Assembly: GCF_026343185.1 (NCBI RefSeq)
Contig: NZ_JAPEMA010000001.1
Coordinates: 4,340,001 to 4,404,000 of the forward strand
Source of the DNA: Streptomyces sp. NBC_00091
GTDB taxonomy: Bacteria > Actinomycetota > Actinomycetes > Streptomycetales > Streptomycetaceae
Length of the DNA: 64,000 nt
Reading direction: 5' to 3'
Shown here one piece after another: positions 41,601 through 50,386 of this stretch; within the stretch, counting starts at the first letter, position 1; the number at the start of each line of letters is the position of its first letter. A program made the translations under genes and the position numbers. The notes beneath the pieces were generated by a model. The model made no database searches, was not told the origin of the DNA, and saw only the letters and a list, made by a program, of their open reading frames with translations.

Positions 41601-42410
41601 GTGAAAAAGCTCTCCGCACGACGACGCCATCCGCTGGCGGCGGTCGTCGTTCTACTCTTCGCGCTGGCGGTCACTGGGGGGCTGTACGCCGCCTTCGCGC
41701 CCGCGGGCAAGGCGCAGGCCGACGAAACCGCCCAGTCCCTCGCCATCGAGGAGGGCAAGAAGCTCTACGCCGTGGGCTGCGCAAGCTGCCACGGAACCGG
41801 CGGTCAGGGTTCCACTGACGGCCCCAGCCTGGTCGGCGTCGGCTCCGCGGCCGTCGACTTCCAGGTGAGCACGGGCCGCATGCCCGCCCAGCAGCCCGGC
41901 GCCCAGGTGCCGAAGAAGCCGAACATCTACTCCCAGGCCCAGATCGACCAGCTCGCGGCGTACATCGCTTCGCTCGGTGCCGGCCCGATCACGCCGACCG
42001 AGAAGCAGTACGACCCGGCTGGTGCCGACATCGCCGCTGGTGGTGAGCTCTTCCGCAACAACTGCGCGCAGTGCCACAACTTCACCGGCGAGGGCGGCGC
42101 GCTGACGAACGGCAAGTACGCCCCGAACCTCGAGGACGTCTCGCCGAAGCACATCTACGAGGCCATGCTCACCGGCCCGCAGAACATGCCCTCCTTCCCC
42201 GACGCCACCATGCCGGAGAAGCAGAAGAAGGACATCATCGCGTACCTCCAGAACGTGAACGGCGAGAAGTCGGTCAGCCCTGGCGGCCTGAAGCTCGGTG
42301 GCCTCGGCCCCGTCTCCGAGGGTCTGTTCGGCTGGATCTTCGGTCTGGGTGCGCTGATCGCTGTCGCCGTCTGGGTCGCGGCCCACACCGCTAAGGCCAA
42401 GAAGTCATGA
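41601..42410 (+). CDS. qcrC: Diheme cytochrome c subunit of bcc complex
   Basis: 269-aa membrane-anchored cytochrome c of the actinobacterial bc complex. An N-terminal anchor (PLAAVVVLLFALAVTGGLYA) precedes two heme c sites, CASCH (C60, C63, H64) and CAQCH (C155, C158, H159). Axial Met candidates lie in RMPAQQPG and NMPSFPD. A C-terminal helix (LFGWIFGLGALIAVAVWVAA) follows. This diheme subunit replaces soluble cytochrome c in passing electrons to the aa3 oxidase. Its stop overlaps qcrA (ATGA). Confidence 0.97.
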   Translation: MKKLSARRRHPLAAVVVLLFALAVTGGLYAAFAPAGKAQADETAQSLAIEEGKKLYAVGCASCHGTGGQGSTDGPSLVGVGSAAVDFQVSTGRMPAQQPGAQVPKKPNIYSQAQIDQLAAYIASLGAGPITPTEKQYDPAGADIAAGGELFRNNCAQCHNFTGEGGALTNGKYAPNLEDVSPKHIYEAMLTGPQNMPSFPDATMPEKQKKDIIAYLQNVNGEKSVSPGGLKLGGLGPVSEGLFGWIFGLGALIAVAVWVAAHTAKAKKS

Positions 42411-43465
42411 GTAGCCAAGACATTCCCGAAGACAAGCACCTGCCGAGCGAGCAGGGCGACGCGCACCACGGTGCCGTAGCGGTCGCGGACGACCCGTTCG
42501 CCGACCCGGGCCTCCCGGTCCACAAGCCGCGCATCCAGGACATCGACGAGCAGGCCGCCAAGCGGTCCGAGCGTACGGTCGCGATGCTGTTCACGCTGTC
42601 GATGCTGGCCACCGTCGGCTTCATCGCCTCGTTCGTGAGCATCCCGGTCGAGAAGATCGTCTACATCTTCCCCATCGGGAAGGTGAGCGCGCTGAACTTC
42701 GCGCTCGGCCTGACCCTGGGCACGGCCCTCTTCTGCATCGGCGCCGGCGCGGTCCACTGGGCCCGCACCCTGATGTCCGATGTCGAGGTCGCCGACGAGC
42801 GCCACGAGATCGCCGCCTCCCCGGAGGTCAAGGCGAAGGTCATGCAGGACTTCGCGGACGGCGCGAACGAGTCCGGCATCGGCCGCCGCCCCCTGATCCG
42901 CAACACGATGCTCGGTGCGCTGGCCCTGCTGCCGCTCTCCGCCGTCGTGATCCTGCGCGACCTGGGCCCCCTGCCCGAGGACAAGCTGCGCAAGACCCTG
43001 TGGTCCAAGGGCAAGCTGCTCATCAACCAGAACACGATGGAGCCGCTGCGTCCCGAGGACGTCCTGGTCGGTTCGCTGACCTTCGCCATGCCGGAAGGCC
43101 TGGAGGAGGAGCAGCACGACTTCCAGGTCCAGATCGCCAAGGCCGCCCTGATGATCGTCCGGATCCAGCCGGAGGACATCAAGGACAAGCAGGAACTGGA
43201 GTGGTCCCACGAGGGAATCGTGGCCTTCTCCAAGATCTGCACCCACGTCGGCTGCCCGATCAGCCTGTACGAGCAGCAGACGCACCACGTGCTCTGCCCG
43301 TGCCACCAGTCCACCTTCGACCTCTCCGACGGCGCCCGTGTCATCTTCGGCCCGGCCGGTCACGCGCTTCCGCAGCTGCGGATCGGCGTGAATGACGAAG
43401 GCTTCCTCGAGGCGCACGGCGACTTCGAAGAGCCCGTCGGTCCTGCATTCTGGGAGCGCGGATGA
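42407..43465 (+). CDS. qcrA: Rieske iron-sulfur subunit of bcc complex
   Basis: 352 aa, with the long actinobacterial N-terminus and three helices (VAMLFTLSMLATVGFIASFV, ALNFALGLTLGTALFCIGAG, MLGALALLPLSAVVILRDL). The [2Fe-2S] ligands are Cys278-Thr-His280 and Cys297-x-x-His300 in CTHVGCP and LCPCHQS; Cys283 and Cys299 form the disulfide. It takes electrons from menaquinol and gives them to QcrC. Four-base overlaps tie it to qcrC and qcrB. Confidence 0.97.
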   Translation: MSSQDIPEDKHLPSEQGDAHHGAVAVADDPFADPGLPVHKPRIQDIDEQAAKRSERTVAMLFTLSMLATVGFIASFVSIPVEKIVYIFPIGKVSALNFALGLTLGTALFCIGAGAVHWARTLMSDVEVADERHEIAASPEVKAKVMQDFADGANESGIGRRPLIRNTMLGALALLPLSAVVILRDLGPLPEDKLRKTLWSKGKLLINQNTMEPLRPEDVLVGSLTFAMPEGLEEEQHDFQVQIAKAALMIVRIQPEDIKDKQELEWSHEGIVAFSKICTHVGCPISLYEQQTHHVLCPCHQSTFDLSDGARVIFGPAGHALPQLRIGVNDEGFLEAHGDFEEPVGPAFWERG

Positions 43466-45093
43466 GCACCTCAGACAACAACGCCAACGCGCGCAATGCG
43501 TCGCGCGGCGAGCGCGTAGCCGACTGGGCGGATGGCCGCCTGGGGATCTACGGTCTCGCCAAGGCGAACATGCGCAAGATCTTCCCGGACCACTGGTCCT
43601 TCATGCTGGGCGAGATCTGCCTCTACAGCTTCATCATCATCATCCTCACGGGTGTGTACCTGACGCTGTTCTTCCACCCGAGCATGAACGAGGTCGTGTA
43701 CCACGGCTCGTACGTGCCCATGCAGGGCGTCATGATGTCCGAGGCCTTCGCCTCGACCCTGGACATCAGCTTCGACGTCCGCGGTGGTCTGCTGATCCGC
43801 CAGATCCACCACTGGGCGGCGCTGATCTTCGTCGCGGCCATGGTCGTGCACATGATGCGCGTCTTCTTCACCGGCGCGTTCCGCAAGCCGCGTGAGGTCA
43901 ACTGGATCTTCGGCTTCCTGCTGCTGGTCCTCGGCATGTTCACCGGTTTCACCGGTTACTCGCTGCCGGACGACCTGCTCTCGGGTACCGGTGTCCGCTT
44001 CATGCAGGGCGCCATCCTCTCCGTCCCGATCGTCGGCACCTACCTGTCGATGTTCCTCTTCGGCGGCGAGTTCCCGGGCGGCGACTTCGTCGCGCGCTTC
44101 TACTCGGTGCACATCCTGCTGCTGCCCGGCATCATGATGGGCCTGCTGGTCGCGCACCTGATCCTGGTGTTCTTCCACAAGCACACCCAGTTCGCCGGCC
44201 CCGGCAAGACGAACAACAACGTCGTCGGCATGCCGCTGCTGCCGGTCTACATGGCCAAGGCCGGAGGCTTCTTCTTCCTGGTCTTCGGTGTCATCGCGGC
44301 CATCGCGGCGATCGCCTCGATCAACCCGATCTGGGCGCTCGGCCCGTACCGCCCGGACCACGTGTCCACCGGTGCGCAGCCCGACTGGTACATGGGTATG
44401 CCGGAAGGCCTCATCCGAGCCATGCCGGGCTGGGAGATCAACCTGTGGGGCCACACGCTCGTCCTGGGCGTGTTCATCCCGCTGCTGCTCTTCCCGCTGG
44501 TCCTGGGCGCGATCGCCGTCTGGCCGTTCATCGAGTCCTGGGTCACCGGCGACAAGCGCGAGCACCACATCCTGGACCGCCCGCGCAACGTCCCGACCCG
44601 TACGGCCTTCGGTGTCGCCTGGATCGCGGAGTACATCGTGCTCCTCATCGGCGGCGGCAACGACATGTTCGCCCAGTACTTCCACCTGTCGATCAACTCG
44701 ATCACCTGGTTCGTCCGGATCGGCTTCTTCCTCGTCCCGGTCCTGGCCTTCATCGCCACCAAGCGGATCTGCCTGGGCCTCCAGCGCCGGGACCACGACA
44801 AGGTGCTGCACGGTCGCGAGACCGGCATCATCAAGCGCCTGCCGCACGGTGAGTTCGTCGAGATCCACGAGCCGCTCTCGCAGGGCAAGCTGCACACGCT
44901 CACCGCGCACGAGCAGTACAAGCCGGTCGAGATCGGCCCGACGGTCGACGAGAACGGTGTCGAGCGCAAGGTGACCCGCGGCGAGAAGCTGCGCGCGAAG
45001 CTCAGCAAGGGCTTCTACGCGGAGAACCACCAGATTCCGAAGCCCACGGTGGAGGAGTACAAGGAGATCCAGGCCGGACACGGCCACCACTGA
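43462..45093 (+). CDS. qcrB: Cytochrome b subunit of bcc complex
   Basis: 543-aa menaquinol-oxidising cytochrome b. Heme b ligands lie in LLIRQIHHWAALIFVAAMVVH and ARFYSVHILLLPGIMMGLLVAH. The Qo-site PDWYMG motif (TGAQPDWYMGMPEG) follows. The long C-terminal cytosolic extension (about 100 residues after KRICLGLQRRDHDKV) is typical of actinobacteria. It ends the operon, before a strong terminator. This is the subunit inhibited by Q203-type drugs in mycobacteria. Confidence 0.98.
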   Translation: MSTSDNNANARNASRGERVADWADGRLGIYGLAKANMRKIFPDHWSFMLGEICLYSFIIIILTGVYLTLFFHPSMNEVVYHGSYVPMQGVMMSEAFASTLDISFDVRGGLLIRQIHHWAALIFVAAMVVHMMRVFFTGAFRKPREVNWIFGFLLLVLGMFTGFTGYSLPDDLLSGTGVRFMQGAILSVPIVGTYLSMFLFGGEFPGGDFVARFYSVHILLLPGIMMGLLVAHLILVFFHKHTQFAGPGKTNNNVVGMPLLPVYMAKAGGFFFLVFGVIAAIAAIASINPIWALGPYRPDHVSTGAQPDWYMGMPEGLIRAMPGWEINLWGHTLVLGVFIPLLLFPLVLGAIAVWPFIESWVTGDKREHHILDRPRNVPTRTAFGVAWIAEYIVLLIGGGNDMFAQYFHLSINSITWFVRIGFFLVPVLAFIATKRICLGLQRRDHDKVLHGRETGIIKRLPHGEFVEIHEPLSQGKLHTLTAHEQYKPVEIGPTVDENGVERKVTRGEKLRAKLSKGFYAENHQIPKPTVEEYKEIQAGHGHH

Positions 45094-45143
45094 TCTCCGG
45101 CACGACCGCTTGAGGGATCGGTTCCGGCCGATCCTGGTGTCGC

Positions 45144-45189
45144 CACAGCGAGAGCCCCGTCCAGTCATTGGACGGGGCTCTTCGCTGTG
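45144..45189 (+). terminator. Terminator after ctaE-qcrCAB
   Basis: About 20-bp stem (AGAGCCCCGTCCA with complement, extended by CACAGCG/CGCTGTG, one bulged base), loop gtcat. It lies 50 bp after the qcrB stop. Confidence 0.92.
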
Positions 45190-45272
45190 ATAGGAGCTGG
45201 ATAGGCTGAGATCACTACCATTCGACGTGGGCGGTGCATACGGGCGCGGCCCACGAGCAGCAGGAGCGGACC

Positions 45273-46337
45273 ATGAACGTTGTGACCCCGGCAGGCGGCG
45301 ACAGCGTGGCGGGCCGCGGCTGGCCGGGCGTCCTGGATGCCCTGCTCAGCGGCCGTGACCTCGGCGCGGACGACACCGCCTGGGCCATGGACAGGATCAT
45401 GCGGGGCGAGGCCACGGACGCGCAGATCGCCGGTTTCGCGGTCGCGCTGCGGGCCAAGGGAGAGACGGTCGCGGAGATCGGCGGCATGGTGCGCGCCATG
45501 TACGCCCACGCCAACCTGATCGAGGTGCCGGGCCGGACGGTGGACATCGTCGGCACCGGCGGCGACGGGGCGAAGACGGTCAACATCTCGACGATGTCCT
45601 CGATCGTGGTCGCCGGCACCGGCGCGAAGGTGGTCAAGCACGGCAACCGGGCCGCGTCCTCCGCGAGCGGTTCCTCGGACGTCCTGGAGAAGCTCGGCGT
45701 CAACCTCGACCTGACCCCGGCGCGGGTGGCCGAGGTCGCCGAGGAGGCCGGCATCACCTTCTGCTTCGCCGTGAAGTTCCACCCGGCGCTGCGGTACGTG
45801 GCCGCGGCGCGCAAGGAGCTGGGGATCCGGACCACCTTCAACTTCCTCGGCCCGCTGACCAATCCGGCCCGGGTCCGCGCCCAGGCGACGGGCGTAGCCG
45901 ACCCCCGGGTGGCCCCCATCGTGGCCGGCGTCCTCGCGGAGCGCGGCTCCTCGGCGCTGGTCTTCCGGGGTGACGACGGCATGGACGAGCTGACCACGAC
46001 GGCCACCTCCCGGGTGTGGTGGGTCCGCGAGGGCACGGTGACGGAGCTGCCCTTCGACCCGCGCGACGTCGGCATCCCGATCGTCGACGTGGCGCAGCTG
46101 CGGGGCGAGGACGCCTCGTTCAACGCGGACGTGGCCCGCCGCGTCCTCGCGGGCGAGCCCGGCCCGGTCCGCGACGCGGTCCTGCTGAACGCGGCGGCGG
46201 CCCTGGTCGCCCTGGACCCGGGTACGGGCACCCTGGAGGAGCAGATCGCGGCGGGGATCGCCCGGGCGGCGCAGTCCATCGACTCGGGCGCGGCGCGGGC
46301 GGCGCTGGAGCGCTGGGTGGCCGCGAGCAACGCGTAG
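45273..46337 (+). CDS. trpD: Anthranilate phosphoribosyltransferase
   Basis: Cytosolic 354-aa enzyme of tryptophan synthesis, joining anthranilate to PRPP. PRPP-binding [34 protein letters not shown] and [15 protein letters not shown] are all present, plus the N-terminal helical segment [23 protein letters not shown] 45273 follows GGAGCGGACC. No other trp gene is adjacent; its placement beside the cytochrome operon is typical for Streptomyces. Its last 57 bp are duplicated downstream. Confidence 0.96.
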   Translation: MNVVTPAGGDSVAGRGWPGVLDALLSGRDLGADDTAWAMDRIMRGEATDAQIAGFAVALRAKGETVAEIGGMVRAMYAHANLIEVPGRTVDIVGTGGDGAKTVNISTMSSIVVAGTGAKVVKHGNRAASSASGSSDVLEKLGVNLDLTPARVAEVAEEAGITFCFAVKFHPALRYVAAARKELGIRTTFNFLGPLTNPARVRAQATGVADPRVAPIVAGVLAERGSSALVFRGDDGMDELTTTATSRVWWVREGTVTELPFDPRDVGIPIVDVAQLRGEDASFNADVARRVLAGEPGPVRDAVLLNAAAALVALDPGTGTLEEQIAAGIARAAQSIDSGAARAALERWVAASNA

Positions 46338-46516
46338 CGCGTCGGGTGTCCGGGGCCTGCGGTCCGGCGGTCTCGTCGGCCGGAGGCCGGCGCAGCCGGG
46401 CGAAGCCCGTGAGGCCGCTCGCGGCCGAGCGGCGCGAGCACGGCGTCCAGGATTGGGCCTCGGGCGCGGCACGGGCGGCGCTGGAGCGCTGGGTGGCCGC
46501 GAGCAACGCGTAGCGG
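46283..46516 (+). repeat. Partial duplication of the trpD 3' end
   Basis: The last bases of trpD with the stop (46283-46339, coding [17 protein letters not shown]) recur at 46460-46516 with about one mismatch, including the TAG. About 120 bp of unrelated sequence lies between the copies. The second copy has no start and is not a gene. Confidence 0.88.
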
Positions 46517-46529
46517 ACTGTTCTTTCCG

Positions 46530-46567
46530 GCCAGACCTCGGTCCCAGCATGCGGACCGGGGTCTGGC
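46530..46567 (+). terminator. Terminator-like hairpin after duplicated trpD end
   Basis: GCCAGACC (46530-46537) pairs with GGTCTGGC (46560-46567), with inner GGTCC/GGACC. It would end trpD transcription before the riboswitch. Confidence 0.7.
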
Positions 46568-46599
46568 GCCGGGGGGATCTTGTGGCAGGATGCTTCCCA

Positions 46600-46716
46600 A
46601 GGTCACGAGTGACAGCGTTTTGGCCCCGGCTTGCTGTCCGGCAACCCTCCTTCCGTGGCGGGGTGCCCCGGGTGATGACCAGGTCGTAGACACAAAGGTC
46701 TACGGCAAGCGCGGAT
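46600..46716 (+). ncRNA. SAM-IV riboswitch
   Basis: The sequence has the actinobacterial SAM-IV core: GGTCACGAGTGACAGCG, CCCCGGCTTGCTG-TCCGGCAACCC, GTGGCGGGGTGCCCCGGGTG and TGACCAGG, then the last stem TCGTAGAC..GTCTACGG ending AAGCGCGG. It lies 220 bp before a cysteine-desulfurase-like gene. Binding of S-adenosylmethionine should reduce expression. Identification is by recalled consensus; a covariance-model search would confirm it. Confidence 0.88.
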
Positions 46717-46717
46717 C

Positions 46718-46748
46718 CCTCGACACCAGGGGTCCTGGTCTCTCGAGG
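46718..46748 (+). promoter_or_regulatory. Expression-platform hairpin after riboswitch
   Basis: CCTCGA-c-ACCAGG (46718-46730) pairs with CCTGGT-ctc-TCGAGG (46734-46748) immediately 3' of the aptamer. It may be the switching or terminator stem. A minimal ATG-CGA-TAG frame follows shortly downstream. Confidence 0.5.
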
Positions 46749-46936
46749 AGCGTTTTCCGTGAGCAAGCGAATGCGATAGGGCGACTCCGCCCCTTCTTCA
46801 CCCCTCGGACCAGGGTCACTTCCGTGTACCCCCTTTCGGTCCGGGGCTTTCCCGTACCCCTCCGGTCGGCCGCCGAGCCGTACCCGCGTACGGGCACACC
46901 GAAGCCATTCAGCCCTGCCTGCCGGGAGATACCGCC

Positions 46937-48328
46937 ATGTCCGCATCCCTTAACACCGCCACCCCCGCCGTTGCCGCCGTCGCCACTGAGGGCCCCGCCT
47001 GTGCCGAGCCGCTGCCGGTGCTCGGCCGGGACGTCACCGTCCCGCTCGTCACCGGCGGCGAGGTCACCTACGCCGCCCTCGACTACGCGGCCAGCGCCCC
47101 CGCGCTCCAGCGGGTCTGGGACGACGTCGCCGCGTACGCCCCGTACTACGGCAGCGTCCACCGCGGCGCCGGCTACCTCTCGCAGCTGTCCACCGACCTC
47201 TTCGAGCAGAGCCGGGTCACGGTCGCCGAGTTCCTCGACTGCCGCCCCGCCGACCAGGTGGTCTTCACCCGGTCCACCACCGACTCCCTCAACCTGCTCG
47301 CCGCCGTGCTCCCCGGCGGCTGCCAGGTCTTCGTCTTCGAGACCGAGCACCACGCCTCGCTGCTGCCGTGGACGGACGCGCAGGTCACCTACCTCAACGC
47401 CCCCCGCACCCCGGGCGAGGCCGTCGCCACCCTGGAGCGGGCCCTGGCCGACCGGGACCCTTACGGCCCGGCGCTGGTCTGCGTCACCGGCGCCTCCAAC
47501 GTCACCGGTGAGCTGTGGCCGGTCAAGGAACTCGCCGCCGCCGCGCACGCCCACGGCGCGCGGATCGTCCTGGACGCCGCCCAGCTCGCCCCCCACCACC
47601 CCGTCTCCGTACGGGAGCTGGACGTGGACTGGGTCGCCTTCTCCGGGCACAAGCTGTACGCCCCCTTCGGCTCGGGCGTGCTCGCCGGCCGCGCCGACTG
47701 GCTCCAGGAGGCCGAGCCCTACCTCGCCGGTGGCGGTGCCTCCCGCAAGGTCGCCCGCCGCGAGGACGGCGGAGTGGACGTGGAGTGGCACACCACCGCC
47801 GCCCGCCACGAGGCCGGCTCCCCGAACGTCATCGGCGTCTACTCCATCGCCTCCGCGTGCCGCGCGCTGGCGGAGGCCGGCTTCGAGGGCCTGGTCGCCC
47901 GGGAGCGCCACCTCATCGCCAAGGTCCGCGAGGGCCTGGCCGAGGTCCCGGCCGTCAGGGTGCTGTCCCTCTTCGGGGACGACGCCCCGCGCGTCGGCGT
48001 CATCTCGTTCGTGGTCGACGGCTGGAACAGCTCGCACTTCGCGGCGGCGCTGTCCGCCGAGTACGGGATCGGCGTGCGCGACGGCCTCTTCTGCGCCCAC
48101 CCGCTCGTACGGACCCTGCTGGGCAGCGAGCCGCAGGCCCAGGGCGAATGCGGAGCCCCCGAGGCGGCCCCGGGGGAGCGGTCGCTGAACGCGATCCGCG
48201 TCAGCTTCGGGGCGGGGACGCCGGACGAGCACGTGGAGCGCTTCGTCCGCGCGGTGAAGGAACTCGTCGCGGACGGCGCGAAGTGGCAGTACCGCACCGA
48301 GGAAGGGCGCTGCGTACCGGCGGTGTAG
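46937..48328 (+). CDS. Cysteine desulfurase-like PLP enzyme under SAM riboswitch
   Basis: 463-aa aminotransferase class V protein of the SufS/CsdA type. LDYAASAPALQRVWDDVAAY is the family start; then YGSVHRGAGYLSQLSTDLFE, FETEHHASLLPW, LDAAQLAPHHPV, PLP Lys239 in FSGHKLYAPFGSGVL and possible nucleophile Cys386 in RDGLFCAHPLV. The N-terminal 40 residues are extra and low-complexity. Control by a SAM-IV riboswitch ties it to sulfur amino-acid balance rather than Fe-S assembly alone. ATG 46937 follows GGGAG. Convergent with the small Lrp-type gene, 4 bp between stops. Confidence 0.88.
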   Translation: MSASLNTATPAVAAVATEGPACAEPLPVLGRDVTVPLVTGGEVTYAALDYAASAPALQRVWDDVAAYAPYYGSVHRGAGYLSQLSTDLFEQSRVTVAEFLDCRPADQVVFTRSTTDSLNLLAAVLPGGCQVFVFETEHHASLLPWTDAQVTYLNAPRTPGEAVATLERALADRDPYGPALVCVTGASNVTGELWPVKELAAAAHAHGARIVLDAAQLAPHHPVSVRELDVDWVAFSGHKLYAPFGSGVLAGRADWLQEAEPYLAGGGASRKVARREDGGVDVEWHTTAARHEAGSPNVIGVYSIASACRALAEAGFEGLVARERHLIAKVREGLAEVPAVRVLSLFGDDAPRVGVISFVVDGWNSSHFAAALSAEYGIGVRDGLFCAHPLVRTLLGSEPQAQGECGAPEAAPGERSLNAIRVSFGAGTPDEHVERFVRAVKELVADGAKWQYRTEEGRCVPAV

Positions 48329-48332
48329 CGGC

Positions 48333-48614
48333 TCAGGCGTCGAGGCCGATGGCGAAGGCCGCTTCCAGGTCGTGCTGGGAGTACGTACGGAACGCCACGT
48401 GGGTGTCCGTCGCCTCGACGCCCGGGATCTTGCTGATGCGGCCCGGGATGATGTCCGCGAGGTTCTCGTGGCGGGCCACGCGCACCAGGGCGATCAGGTC
48501 GTACGTGCCGGTGACGGAGTAGACCTCGCTGACGCTGTCCAGCTGCGCGATGGCCTCGGCGATCTCGGGGATGCGGTCCACGCTGGTCTTGATGAGCACG
48601 ATCGCGGTGATCAC
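48333..48614 (-). CDS. Stand-alone Lrp/AsnC ligand-binding (RAM) domain
   Basis: 93-aa soluble protein consisting only of the RAM domain: MITAIVLIKTSVDRIPEIAE, SVSEVYSVTGTYDLIALVRV, HVAFRTYSQHDLEAAF. No HTH is present, so it cannot bind DNA itself; such proteins oligomerise and bind amino acids, and may modulate full Lrp regulators. ATG 48614 follows GGGAGACAACC. A CAGT microsatellite lies 27-48 bp upstream. Confidence 0.9.
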   Translation of the reverse strand: MITAIVLIKTSVDRIPEIAEAIAQLDSVSEVYSVTGTYDLIALVRVARHENLADIIPGRISKIPGVEATDTHVAFRTYSQHDLEAAFAIGLDA

Positions 48615-48640
48615 GGTTGGTTGTCTCCCTCGCCGGCAGG

Positions 48641-48662
48641 CAGTCAGTCAGTCAGTCAGTCA
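48641..48662. repeat. CAGT tetranucleotide microsatellite
   Basis: Five and a half perfect CAGT units (48641-48662) in the leader of the RAM-domain gene. Confidence 0.95.
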
Positions 48663-48676
48663 CTGGTCTCCTCACT

Positions 48677-49202
48677 CTAAGACTTGATCCGCAATTCACC
48701 AGAGGGTGAGTTGTGGGTTGCGGCCGGGGCGGTGTCCGGGCTTTCCGGCGTGGTCACGCACGTGGCGTGGCTCATCCGGGGTTGCTCGGGACCGCCGTCC
48801 GGCGGTTCGGGGAGCAGAGGTTCCACGGCGTTGCCGTGGGACTGCCGCATGACCAGCACCGCGAACGGTGGTCTGGCTCGGTGCGGTTGACTCCCGCAGG
48901 GCTTCTTCCAGCCCTTGTGTGAAGGTGATCTGGGCGTGCCGGGACGCGGTGGTGTCCAGGTACGCGCTTTTGGGGTCGTCCACGTACGCATCGATCTTGG
49001 CGCGGGCATCACGCTGGACGGCCCGCTTGATGCTCCACATTGCTCCGAACAGCTTCTCCAGCTGGGCCAGGTCGGCGGGGTCTGTGACGGCCAGCGGCAA
49101 CACCATCACCGACACCCGCCCGTCCTCAGGCTTCTTCCACTTCGGGGCCTTGTTCTTCCCCCGTAGCTTCCGCTGCGTCTGGGCAGCCTGCACGTCCATC
49201 AC
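48677..49202 (-). pseudogene. TnpB-like transposase relic with internal deletion
   Basis: The 5' part (from 49202) reads MMDVQAAQTQRKLRGKNKAP, KWKKPEDGRVSVMVLPLAVT and GAMWSIKRAVQRDARAKIDA, which matches the N-terminus of Streptomyces OrfB/TnpB-type proteins from memory. The 3' part, in another frame, reads AVLVMRQSHGNAVEPLLPEP and ends NSPSGELRIKS, like the usual C-terminal tail. The catalytic middle (about 300 codons) is missing. A TTCACC/GGTGA hairpin overlaps its 3' end (48693-48713) and may be the remnant element end. Confidence 0.65.
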
Positions 49203-49283
49203 CCCCCGTCACCGACCAGTCGCCCTACGGCACACTAGGCGAGCAGTTCGCCCAATGGATGGTGTTTATAGCCATCACCTCGA

Positions 49284-49979
49284 CTATCCCTGAATTGCGG
49301 AACACCTCCTACGGCGGTAGCGCACCCAGGCGTAGAGGAAGCCGAGCGAGAAGCCCACCACGTGGGCCAGGTAGGCGACTCCGGGCCCGCTCCCCGCGCG
49401 GTGCGCGGCCAGCCACTGGAGGCCGAACCAGAACATCAGCACGATCCACGCCGGGAAGCGCAGCGGCAGGAAGAGCAGGAACGGGAACAGGCTCGTCACC
49501 CGGGCCCGCGGGAAGAGGCACAGGAAGGCCCCGAGGGCCGCCGAGATCGCCCCCGACGCCCCGACCAGGGTCTGGTCCGAGGCCGCGTTGGCCGCCGCGT
49601 AGGCCGCCAGCGCGAGGTATCCCGTACAGACGTAGAAGACGAGGAACGGCGCCCGGCCCATCCGCTCCTCCGTCATCGCGCCGAAGACGTAGAGGAACAG
49701 CAGGTTCCCGAGCAGGTGCAGCCAGCTGCCGTGGACGAACAGCGCCGTGAGCGGGGTCAGCAGCGGGCGCACCGCACCCGAGAACAGTTCGTCCGGGACC
49801 ACGCCCCAGTGCCGGAAGTACGCCGTCCCCGTCCGCGTCAGCCGGTCGCCCGTCCCGAAGGCCGGGTTCAGGCCAGATGCCGGGCCCAGGAAGAACACCA
49901 CGCAGCAGGCGGCGATCAGCGCGTACGTGACCACGGGGCCCCGGGCGGCCTCGCACAGGGTCCGCCACTTTACGATCAT
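49284..49979 (-). CDS. Rhomboid family intramembrane serine protease
   Basis: 231-aa six- or seven-helix membrane protease. The serine motif is VGASGAISAALGAFLCL, and the catalytic His lies in YLAHVVGFSLGFLYAW. The conserved N-terminal HxxGN-type segment reads LFVHGSWLHLLGNLLFLYVF, followed by the Rhomboid GAMTEERMGR loop. ATG 49979 gives MIVKWRTLCEA; an earlier in-frame start exists 4 codons up. Unlike the rhomboid-like protein at 14507, all active-site residues are present. Substrates unknown. Confidence 0.92.
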   Translation of the reverse strand: MIVKWRTLCEAARGPVVTYALIAACCVVFFLGPASGLNPAFGTGDRLTRTGTAYFRHWGVVPDELFSGAVRPLLTPLTALFVHGSWLHLLGNLLFLYVFGAMTEERMGRAPFLVFYVCTGYLALAAYAAANAASDQTLVGASGAISAALGAFLCLFPRARVTSLFPFLLFLPLRFPAWIVLMFWFGLQWLAAHRAGSGPGVAYLAHVVGFSLGFLYAWVRYRRRRCSAIQG

Positions 49980-50104
49980 GCGACAGAGCATGACGCAGGC
50001 GGACCCCCCTGAGGGTGGTGCCAGGCCGTAGGGTTACGTGCTGCGGTCCGCCGACCGCCGCGTAGGGCTTTAATTGAATGAGCTACGAAGGAGAGAGCGG
50101 CCTG

Positions 50105-50344
50105 ATGACGGTTCCCCTGCCGACCGACACCACCCGGTGGCGCTGCACCCTGTGCGGCAACCTCACGCGGTTCGATGTCACCCGATCGTCGAAGGTCGTG
50201 GAGTACGTCCACCTCGATCTCGCCGGGGAGCCCAAGGTCGAGGAGCGCGAGGTGGTCAGTGAGACCATCGAGTCGGTCCGCTGTCGGTGGTGCAACGCGG
50301 TGGACCAGATCGAGCTCGTGGACAGGCCGGGCGCGGACTCCTGA
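50105..50344 (+). CDS. Small zinc-ribbon-like protein
   Basis: 79-aa soluble protein with two Cys pairs: WRCTLCGN near the start and VRCRWCNA near the end, enough to bind one zinc. Between them lies VEYVHLDLAGEPKVEEREVV. I chose ATG 50105, about 9 bases after AGGAGAG; ATG 50078 is possible. It is an actinobacterial conserved hypothetical in my memory, with no known function. It is followed 42 bp later by the NYN-domain gene. Confidence 0.8.
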   Translation: MTVPLPTDTTRWRCTLCGNLTRFDVTRSSKVVEYVHLDLAGEPKVEEREVVSETIESVRCRWCNAVDQIELVDRPGADS

Positions 50345-50386
50345 GGGAGCCGGGCCCACAGTAGATCACGGTAGGGGTGACGGATT

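Noticed and set aside
48641..48662. CRISPR-like short repeats
   Set aside because: Contiguous 4-bp units without spacers; a microsatellite.
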